A DNA stretch of 35,149 bases, from NCBI GenBank assembly GCA_028678665.1, contig JAJRDA010000004.1:1-35149 (forward strand), in the 5' to 3' direction. The translations under genes and the position numbers were made by a program. The stretch comes from Methanomicrobiales archaeon. GTDB lineage: Archaea; Halobacteriota; Methanomicrobia; Methanomicrobiales; JACTUA01. Position 1 is the stretch's first letter; the number at the start of each line of letters is the position of its first letter. Below the pieces are notes generated by a model, which made no database searches, was not told the origin of the DNA, and saw nothing but the letters and a program-made list of their open reading frames with translations. Below are positions 29,848-35,149 of this stretch, piece after piece.

Positions 29848-30655
29848 GGTGAAGACGGAGAAAAAGGCAGAACCAAAAAAGGAGGAGAAACCTGTGGCAA
29901 ACAAGATCACGGTGGGACACGTGCACATGAGCGGCTGCACCGGGTGCCTCGTGTCCCTCGCAGACAACTACCTGGGACTGGTAAAGATCCTGGATGATTA
30001 TGCGGACCTTGTGTACGGCCTCACCCTCGCCGATGTCCGCCACATCCCGGAGATGGATGTGGCCCTCGTCGAGGGGTCGGTCTGTATCCAGGACCATGAA
30101 TCGGTGGAGGACATCAAGACCACGCGCAAGAAGGCCAAGGTCGTGGTCGCGGTCGGCGGCTGTGCGTCCTACGGCAACATCACCCGGTTCGCCCGGGGAG
30201 GCCAGGTCAACCAGCCCCAGCACGAGTCCTTCCTGCCCATCGGGAACCTGATCGATGTGGATGTGGTGATCCCCGGCTGCGCCCCGACGCCGCAACTGAT
30301 CCGGAACGTCTGTGTGATGGCGTACCTGCTGCTGCGCGGCACCGAGGAGCAGAAAGCCCTTGCCGGCAAGTACCTGAAGCCGCTGATGGCCCTCGCCAAG
30401 CGCGGCACCACCGCGTGCTTCTGCGACCTGATGAATGACGTCATCAACCAGGGGCTCTGCATGGGATGCGGCTCCTGCGCGGCGGCATGCCCGGTCCGGG
30501 CCATCACCCACGAGTTCGGGAAGCCCCAGGGCCAGCGCGATCTCTGCATCAAGTGCGGGGCGTGCTATGGGCAGTGCCCGAGGTCGTTCTACAACTTCGA
30601 AGTGATGGACGAGTTCGAGGGTATCCTGGAACTCATTGACGGAGCCATGAAGTGA
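29777..30655 (+). CDS. frhG: F420-reducing hydrogenase small (gamma) subunit with N-terminal charged extension
   Basis: From ATG 29777 the product has 292 residues. The conserved part begins at NKITVGHVHMSGCTGCLVSLADNY, the proximal-cluster motif of the small subunit, followed by VALVEGSVCIQD, VGGCASYGN and PGCAPTPQLI. Two [4Fe-4S] ferredoxin motifs follow, CMGCGSCAAACPVRA and CIKCGACYGQCPRS. It carries electrons from the NiFe site to FrhB. The first 40 residues (LLQSFKKTLTGEEPKAAAKP... rich in Lys, Glu, Ala, Pro) are an extra region overlapping frhD. A GTG at 29894 with GGAGG 8 bases before it would give a standard 253-residue subunit. Both starts are credible. Confidence 0.93.
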   Translation: MGLLQSFKKTLTGEEPKAAAKPAEVKTEKKAEPKKEEKPVANKITVGHVHMSGCTGCLVSLADNYLGLVKILDDYADLVYGLTLADVRHIPEMDVALVEGSVCIQDHESVEDIKTTRKKAKVVVAVGGCASYGNITRFARGGQVNQPQHESFLPIGNLIDVDVVIPGCAPTPQLIRNVCVMAYLLLRGTEEQKALAGKYLKPLMALAKRGTTACFCDLMNDVINQGLCMGCGSCAAACPVRAITHEFGKPQGQRDLCIKCGACYGQCPRSFYNFEVMDEFEGILELIDGAMK

Positions 30656-30665
30656 GGTGATGACA

Positions 30666-31535
30666 ATGGGAACTGAACTCGGCAAATACAAGGTATGCGT
30701 GTCGGCCCGGTCCACGGACAAGGAGATCATGTGGAAAGCCCAGGATGGGGGCATCGTCACCTCGCTCTTTGCATTCGCGCTGGAGCATGGGATCATCGAC
30801 GGCGCCATCGTCGCAGGACCCGGAGCCCGGCCCTGGCAGCCCCGGCCGTTCATCGCAACGACACGGGAGGAGCTGCTCTCGGCCCGCGGGACCAAGTACA
30901 ACATCAGCCCGCAGGTCTCCTGGCTCAAGGAGGCGACCCGGTCCTTCGGCCTGGACAAGGTCGGGATCGTGGGCACCCCGTGCCAGATGCAGGCAGTGAG
31001 GAAGGCCCAGCTGTACCCGGTCGGCATGCGGGACGTGCCTGACAAGGTGGCCCTCGCCATCGGCATCTTCTGCATGGAGAACTTCCCGTACAAGTCCATC
31101 CAGATGATCGTGGAGGACCACGCGGGAACGAAGCTCCAGGCAACGAAGAAGATGGAGATCGGGAAGGGCAAGTTCACGGTGATCACCGAGCGGGGCAAAT
31201 CAATAGCCCTGCCGCTGAAGATCACCCACAAGTACGAGCAGCCCGGCTGCCACGTCTGCCTGGACTACGTGGCCAACCTGGGGGACATCTCCACCGGTTC
31301 CGTCGGGAGCCCCGACGGATGGTCCACGGTCTTCATCCGCACCAAGAAGGGCGAGGAGACCTGGAACAAGGCGATAGCCGCCGGCTGCTTCGAGACGAAG
31401 CCCATCGAGCAGGTGAAGCCCGGCCTCGATCTGGTCAGCAAGCTCGCCAACGAGAAGATCTCCAAGAATAAGAAGACGGTCGAGGAGCGGGCGACCTTCG
31501 GGGTCAACAAGGCCCTGCGGAACCCCTACCTCTGA
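30666..31535 (+). CDS. frhB: F420-reducing hydrogenase beta subunit (F420- and FAD-binding)
   Basis: The 289-residue protein is FrhB, where FAD passes electrons to F420. The ATG at 30666 is decided by a perfect GAGGTGAT site 4 bases before it; the ORF-track start at 30657 is upstream of this site. Visible are the QDGGIVTSLFAFALE segment at the N-terminal side, VGIVGTPCQMQAVRKAQL, IGIFCMENFPYKSIQ, and PGCHVCLDYVANLGDISTGSVGSPDGWSTVFIRT, including cysteines of the [4Fe-4S] site. Similar subunits occur with formate dehydrogenase and sulfite reductase, but the operon fixes the assignment. It ends the operon, with a T-run a few bases after the stop. Confidence 0.96.
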   Translation: MGTELGKYKVCVSARSTDKEIMWKAQDGGIVTSLFAFALEHGIIDGAIVAGPGARPWQPRPFIATTREELLSARGTKYNISPQVSWLKEATRSFGLDKVGIVGTPCQMQAVRKAQLYPVGMRDVPDKVALAIGIFCMENFPYKSIQMIVEDHAGTKLQATKKMEIGKGKFTVITERGKSIALPLKITHKYEQPGCHVCLDYVANLGDISTGSVGSPDGWSTVFIRTKKGEETWNKAIAAGCFETKPIEQVKPGLDLVSKLANEKISKNKKTVEERATFGVNKALRNPYL

Positions 31536-31538
31536 ACC

Positions 31539-31545
31539 TTTTTTT
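31539..31545 (+). terminator. T-run terminator of the frh operon
   Basis: A run of seven T begins four bases after the frhB stop, the usual signal for archaeal transcription termination. The next coding region begins about 360 bases later. Confidence 0.6.
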
Positions 31546-31610
31546 CCACCTCCTGATGGACAGCAGAATGAATGAGGGATGAGCGGAGTCCATCCTTGAT
31601 GCTCGCATGT

Positions 31611-31661
31611 GGCGGGAGGGGGCGAATGCCCCCTCCCGGTCCCACCCCCGCGAGAGGATGG
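31611..31661. repeat. Intergenic element A, copy 9 (right-arm form)
   Basis: GGCGGGAGGGGGCGAATGCC plus CCCTCCCGG forms an 8-10 bp stem, followed by TCCCACCCCCGCGAGAGGATG. The right flank CCGCCTCAAGCCGTTCTTCCG is the complement of the left flank of copies 6 and 7. It lies downstream of frhB. Confidence 0.7.
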
Positions 31662-31774
31662 CCGCCTCAAGCCGTTCTTCCGATATCCGGATGACGGGAT
31701 TTTGCTTCCAGGAACCGGGATCGGCTCCCCCACAGAGCCCAGATTGACGGATCGTCAGGAGAAACGGTCGTAGC

Positions 31775-31827
31775 GAATATCCTCACCGGGGGAGGGCGGC
31801 GGGAGGGGGCCGAAGCCCCCTCCTGCT
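31775..31827. repeat. Intergenic element A, copy 10 (left-arm form, inverted)
   Basis: GAATATCCTCACCGGGGGAGGG and CGGCGGGAGGGGGC precede the hairpin half GCCCCCTCC. The left flank GGAGAAACGGTCGTAGC matches the outer flank of the family. With copy 9 it faces a second A about 110 bases away in the 367-base frhB-ABC spacer, which holds no gene. Confidence 0.7.
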
Positions 31828-31902
31828 CTCATGCTCCGTACCAGGCCATTCCTTATCCTCATGTACAGCCCACACCTCCAATAGGAAAGGAGCCACCACC
31901 CC

Positions 31903-32628
31903 ATGCCACCCGTCATCCAGGCAGAGCAGCTCACCCGGCGCTTTGGCGATGTCACTGCCGTGAATCAGGTCTCCCTCGACGTCCAGGCGGGGTCCCTCTT
32001 CGGTCTCCTGGGCCCCAACGGATCAGGGAAGACCACCATGATCCGGATGCTCACCGGGCAGATCCGGCCCACCTCCGGATCGGCCCGGGTCCTGGGGATG
32101 GACGTGGCCGCCGAGCCCGTCGCGGTGAGGGAAAAAGTCGGGATCATCCCCGAGCAGGAGTCCCCGCCCAGCTTCCTCACCGCCGAGGAATACCTGTCCT
32201 TCGTGGCAAAGGTGCGGAGGCTGGACGAGGGAGAGGAGAGAGCCGGGTGGTGGTTCGACTTCCTGGAGTTCGAGGAGAAGAGGGACGTGCTCTGCAAGGA
32301 CCTCTCCCGGGGGACCCGGCAGAAGCTGATGTTTGCCCAGGCATTCCTCCACCGCCCGGTGCTGGCTCTCATCGACGAACCGCTCATCAACTTCGACCCT
32401 GTCATGCAGCAGAAGGTGAAGGAATACCTGAGAGAGTACGTTCGGGACGGCGGCACCATCTTCATCTCTACCCACATCCTGGAGATCGCCGAAGAGATCT
32501 GTACCGACGTGGCCATCCTCCACCTGGGTAACCTGGTCCACGCGGGGCCGGTGGCCGGGATCCTGGCGGGGAAGAAGCACCTGACCGGGTTCTTCCTGGA
32601 GGCCGTGGGGAAGGGCGCCGATGCGTGA
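31903..32628 (+). CDS. ABC transporter ATP-binding protein (ABC-2 type exporter)
   Basis: The 241-residue protein is a single ABC ATPase. Walker A is GLLGPNGSGKTT (about 35-46), the signature is LSRGTRQKL, Walker B is LALIDEPLINFDP and the switch histidine is in FISTHI. The Q-loop area is VGIIPEQESPP. It overlaps the permease gene by eight bases and so is translationally coupled to it. The pair would form a 2+2 exporter dimer. The substrate is not clear; drug, lipid or bacteriocin-type export are the usual roles. Confidence 0.92.
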   Translation: MPPVIQAEQLTRRFGDVTAVNQVSLDVQAGSLFGLLGPNGSGKTTMIRMLTGQIRPTSGSARVLGMDVAAEPVAVREKVGIIPEQESPPSFLTAEEYLSFVAKVRRLDEGEERAGWWFDFLEFEEKRDVLCKDLSRGTRQKLMFAQAFLHRPVLALIDEPLINFDPVMQQKVKEYLREYVRDGGTIFISTHILEIAEEICTDVAILHLGNLVHAGPVAGILAGKKHLTGFFLEAVGKGADA

Positions 32629-34027
32629 CCTCTTCGTTGCCATGATGAAGGAGGAGTGGCGGGTCCACTCCACCATGTTCGGGAGCGTCTCCTTCGCCCT
32701 CTTCCCGGTGCTCATCGCCGCTATCGCCCGCATGGGCTCGGTCCTCCTCCCGTACCTGGCAGACACCATTCCCGGCGGACTCATCGGGTTCCTGGTCCAT
32801 GCCATGTTCCTTCTGATGGGGGCCATGGTGGGGGGGTTCGGCCTCCTGGGGAGGGAAGTGATGAACCGCCGGTTCGGCCAGGCAAGCCTGCTGGCCTACT
32901 CCTCCCGCACCCTCCCCCTCTCGGACCGGAGGATCTTTGCGGCCTTCGTTGCCAAGGACACGGTCTACTACCTTCTCCTCTGGGTGTTCCCGTTTCTCGC
33001 CGGTCTCGCCCTGGGCACTCCCCTGTCCGGGCTCCCCCCCTCCTTCGTGGGCCTCGCCGCCCTCTCGCTCACCCTCGCCTTTCTCACGGGCCTCTCCACC
33101 GTCTTCCTCCTTTCCACGCTCTATGCCCATTCCGTGAAACTCCTGGCTGCCGTCATGGGGGCCGGGGTGCTCCTGGCCATCCTCCTCACGGGCGTGGGGG
33201 GAATGAACCCGCAGTTCCTCTTCCCGCCGTATGCCCTGTTCCGGGGGTGGTCAGTGCCCCTGTTTCTCCTCTCCCTCGGCATAATCACCCTCTTCTCAGC
33301 CGTCTCCATCCAGTACCTGACCGCCGAGTTCCCGGACCGCGAGAAGAGGTTCGCGAACCGGTTCGGTCCCCTCGCCGGCCAGCTCCGCGGATTCCGGTAC
33401 GCTCCCCTCATGGCCAAGGACGTCCTGGACCTGTGGAGGAGCGGGGGCCTCGTGGGCCAGACGCTCTTCTCCTTCCTGCTCCCGATGGGGATCATCTGGA
33501 TCACCCTCTCGGTGCTGGGCCGGATCATGCCGCAGGCCCAGATCCTCGTCACCTTTGCGGGGGTCGCCGGGGTCATCGCTGCCACCATGTACACCTGGCT
33601 CACCGAGTTCGACACCCTCGGTGCCTACACGTTCCTTCCCCTGGGCACCGCGGACCTGATCCGGAGCAAGTTCGCGAGTTTCCTCCTCCTGCAGCCCATT
33701 ACGGCAGTCTCGGTGGGAGGGCTCGCCATCCTCACCGGGAATCCCGGTGCGGCCCTCCCGGCAACAGTCCTTGCCCTCTCCGTGGCGGTCTATGCCTGCG
33801 GGGTCATGATCTTCCTGACCGGCCTGTGGCCAGCGGTGATGGTGTACAGCGTGCGGGTCTTCGCTGCCTCCCTGCTCTTCACCGGGCCGGTGCTCCTCGG
33901 CCTCATTGCCCTCTCGTCGGTCTCCCTGATATACGCGTTCCTGAGCGTGTTCCTCTTCCTCCCCGCCCTCCTCCTGATCCGGCTCTCATTCAGGCGGTGG
34001 GAGACCTGGGAGAGGGCGTTTCTCTAG
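32621..34027 (+). CDS. ABC-2 type transporter permease
   Basis: A 468-residue membrane protein with about 10-12 hydrophobic segments in two halves, consistent with a large ABC-2 permease. The short amphipathic N-terminus (MRDLFVAMMKEEWRVHSTMFG) is typical of this class. Charged loops (EFPDREKRFANRFGPLAGQL) separate the halves. There is no substrate-binding protein gene, so export is more likely than import. It overlaps the ATPase gene by eight bases. The plus-frame shadow ORF 32656-34050 is not coding. Confidence 0.85.
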   Translation: MRDLFVAMMKEEWRVHSTMFGSVSFALFPVLIAAIARMGSVLLPYLADTIPGGLIGFLVHAMFLLMGAMVGGFGLLGREVMNRRFGQASLLAYSSRTLPLSDRRIFAAFVAKDTVYYLLLWVFPFLAGLALGTPLSGLPPSFVGLAALSLTLAFLTGLSTVFLLSTLYAHSVKLLAAVMGAGVLLAILLTGVGGMNPQFLFPPYALFRGWSVPLFLLSLGIITLFSAVSIQYLTAEFPDREKRFANRFGPLAGQLRGFRYAPLMAKDVLDLWRSGGLVGQTLFSFLLPMGIIWITLSVLGRIMPQAQILVTFAGVAGVIAATMYTWLTEFDTLGAYTFLPLGTADLIRSKFASFLLLQPITAVSVGGLAILTGNPGAALPATVLALSVAVYACGVMIFLTGLWPAVMVYSVRVFAASLLFTGPVLLGLIALSSVSLIYAFLSVFLFLPALLLIRLSFRRWETWERAFL

Positions 34028-34110
34028 GAGCACACCCATCCGTCCTCTGAGGGGATCGACCGGGATTCTGTTTTCCCTTTCCGTGCAACTGGCGGATGCA
34101 TTGACAGGGT

Positions 34111-34157
34111 GCGGGAGGAGGCTCTGCCCCCTCCCGGCCCCTCCCCCGTGAGGATAA
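34111..34157. repeat. Intergenic element A, copy 11 (right-arm form, part of an A-B compound)
   Basis: GCGGGAGGAGGCTCTGCCCC with CTCCCGG forms the hairpin, followed by CCCCTCCCCCGTGAGGATAAC. Element B begins 45 bases later. It lies between the convergent 3' ends of the permease gene and the zinc-protein gene. Confidence 0.75.
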
Positions 34158-34202
34158 CCTGCCGTGTCGGTGTCACTCAGGAAGATCCCCAACCCCGGAT
34201 AA

Positions 34203-34260
34203 CCGGCGGGGGGTGCCCACGCGGCGGGGGCGGTGAGCCCCCGAGAGCGTCTCACCAGTA
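34203..34260. repeat. Intergenic element B, copy 3
   Basis: CCGGCGGGGGGTGCCCACGC, GGCGGGGGCGGTGAGCCCCC and GAGAGCGTCTCACCAGTA are identical to the 21.9-kb copy over about 56 bases. The right flank GCGAATGCAGAATACCGTC resembles the flank of the 17.4-kb copy. Confidence 0.82.
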
Positions 34261-34307
34261 CTCAGCGAATGCAGAATACCGTCTCCGCCTGGTTGAAGAA
34301 TACTTCC

Positions 34308-34355
34308 GAGGGGGGCGCGGCGGGGGTGGTGAGCCCCCGGGAGCGTCTCAGTACC
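34308..34355. repeat. Element B, partial fourth forward copy
   Basis: GAGGGGGGCGCGGCGGGGGT and GGTGAGCCCCCGGGAGCGTC followed by TCAGTACC resemble the core of element B but lack its CCCACG segment. It lies 47 bases after copy 3. The 380-base spacer holds only these repeats. Confidence 0.65.
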
Positions 34356-34407
34356 GGGATATGTGCGAGAAATCCTTTTTGAAATGGATCCAAAACTGCT
34401 GCAGGCG

Positions 34408-34767
34408 TCACGGGGGCGTGGTCACGTTGCCCGCCGGTGCAGGAGGCCGGAGATCCGTTCCCTCCTGCCCGGACGTGCTGCCGGGATGCGTCTCATCTCC
34501 CGCCTCCCCATCCCCCTCATCCACGGAGAGGTCCCACTCCTCCTCGTCAAACTCCAGCACCCCCTCCCCCCCGCAGACCGGGCAGGGCAGGGTCTTTTCA
34601 TGGGCACAGCCCAGGCGCACCCACTCCTCCTCGTCCTCGCATTCGTCCGTACCCGGGATACAGAAATGCTGGCGGGCGGCCGCAGACGTCATCTTCTGGC
34701 AGATCTCGTACTGGAGGTTGGGGACTTCGCCGCTCCCCTTGCACCGCCTGCAGGTGAGAACAATCAT
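34408..34767 (-). CDS. Small DnaJ-type zinc-finger protein (two CxxCxGxG motifs)
   Basis: The 119-residue protein carries CRRCKGSG (6-13) and CPVCGGEG (about 62-69), the CxxCxGxG repeats of the DnaJ central zinc domain, but no J domain. Between and after them are acidic stretches (DECEDEEEW, EFDEEEWDLSVDEGDGEAGDE), and the tail is Pro/Thr-rich. Two motifs can bind one zinc ion. It may bind unfolded protein or RNA, which is inference. It is divergent from the small SAP-like gene; a TATA-like CATAAACC lies about 50 bases upstream. The tail of the frame may be less reliable than the first 75 residues. Confidence 0.65.
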   Translation of the reverse strand: MIVLTCRRCKGSGEVPNLQYEICQKMTSAAARQHFCIPGTDECEDEEEWVRLGCAHEKTLPCPVCGGEGVLEFDEEEWDLSVDEGDGEAGDETHPGSTSGQEGTDLRPPAPAGNVTTPP

Positions 34768-34853
34768 GCTTCCCGTTTCCCGGGTAGGGATCTGCGGGAA
34801 CTGTGAAAAGGTTTATGGGACGGTGCCGGTGTATAGTCCACGTGGTGAGATCC

Positions 34854-35015
34854 ATGAAGGATGCCGAACTCAAGGAACTGATCAAGGACATCCCGGCCGC
34901 TGCCCTGAAGGATGCGGTGAAGAAGCGGGGGATCAAGATGGGCCGCTGCCCCACGAAGGCGGACTATGCGAAGAGCCTCCCCGACGATGTCCTGAAGAAT
35001 CTCGCAAAGAAGTGA
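34854..35015 (+). CDS. Very small helical protein resembling a SAP/HeH motif
   Basis: From ATG 34854, with GGTGAGAT 3 bases upstream, this encodes 53 residues. MKDAELKELIKDIPAAALKDAVKKRGIKMG followed by PTKADYAKSLPDDVLKNLAKK looks like helix-turn-helix-extension (SAP/HeH-like) sequences that bind DNA: a first helix, a KKRGIK turn and a KADYAKSLP helix. It is strongly basic in part. GGTTTATGG about 40 bases upstream is a possible TATA box. The ORF-track start at 34803 overlaps this box and is not used. Function is unknown. Confidence 0.6.
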   Translation: MKDAELKELIKDIPAAALKDAVKKRGIKMGRCPTKADYAKSLPDDVLKNLAKK

Positions 35016-35028
35016 AGAGAACATCCGC

Positions 35029-35049
35029 AGGGGGATATTCTCCCCCAAG
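35029..35049 (+). terminator. Hairpin after the small SAP-like gene
   Basis: GGGGGA-TATTC-TCCCCC is a perfect stem beginning about 18 bases after the stop, a possible transcript end. A second G-run/C-run stem, GGGG-AAATAT-CCCC, follows at about 35115-35128. Confidence 0.4.
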
Positions 35050-35149
35050 TCTCCTGATCCCCCTGCCCGAATCGTGTGAGGAGGGGGTCGGCGCGTGAAA
35101 CGGCGGGGGGGAGGGGAAATATCCCCCGGTGTGCCACTCAGGAAGCCCG

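Noticed and set aside
29708-31231. Minus-strand frame of 507 residues opposite frhG and frhB
   Set aside because: Shadow of the hydrogenase operon, whose motifs and ribosome sites are unambiguous.

Overview
The window is a high-GC stretch of a euryarchaeal methanogen, most likely of the order Methanomicrobiales. The evidence is the F420-reducing hydrogenase operon (frhA-frhD-frhG-frhB), the cofactor genes mptA (tetrahydromethanopterin) and probable mfnE (methanofuran), and archaeal information-processing genes: aEF-1 beta, aIF2 beta, Rpo11, an archaeal 7S SRP RNA, and a type II methionine aminopeptidase. Promoters are archaeal, with TTTATA-like boxes 25-30 bases before many start codons and GGTGAT-type ribosome sites elsewhere. 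The order is inferred from gene content; no species is claimed.

Layout. 1-2.7 kb: the start of a type II GAPDH gene, tsr3, a fusion of a DUF523/TudS-like domain with a nucleoside deoxyribosyltransferase, and a solitary Dam-type adenine methylase. 2.7-6.5 kb: a DUF475/TerC-like membrane protein, a DASS-family anion transporter, a stand-alone RNase III domain with changed metal ligands, and a membrane-anchored OB-fold protein. 6.7-9.2 kb: a secreted phospholipase-D-like protein and probable mfnE. 9.4-12.4 kb: a four-CxxC zinc protein joined to aEF-1 beta, malate dehydrogenase, SRP RNA, a zinc-ribbon Rossmann protein and two tRNAs. 12.5-17.3 kb: a winged-helix protein with a two-TM partner, then Xaa-Pro peptidase, methionine aminopeptidase, an AAA+ ATPase and a PhnP-like hydrolase. 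17.5-24.2 kb: rpoL, aIF2 beta with TRAM, purL, flavodoxin, ilvC and mptA. 24.4-27.5 kb: a PAS histidine kinase and a five-repeat PEGA surface protein. 27.9-31.5 kb: the frh operon. 31.9-35.0 kb: an ABC-2 exporter pair, a DnaJ-type zinc protein and a tiny SAP-like protein.

The genes are mostly chromosomal housekeeping, energy and cofactor functions. FrhA/G/B reduce F420 with H2 and FrhD matures FrhA. MptA and MfnE supply C1 carriers to the same hydrogenotrophic pathway.

The most unusual content is in the spacers. One repeat family (called A here) is a G/C-rich palindrome with GAGGATAG-type ends, present in complete and half forms. A second (called B) is a roughly 56-bp element nearly invariant in three copies, each placed 46-51 bases after an A copy. 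Together they occupy at least ten intergenic regions. All of these are at gene 3' ends; I saw none in the eight divergent promoter regions. I do not recognise either family by name. No CRISPR array, rRNA, transposase or prophage gene was seen.
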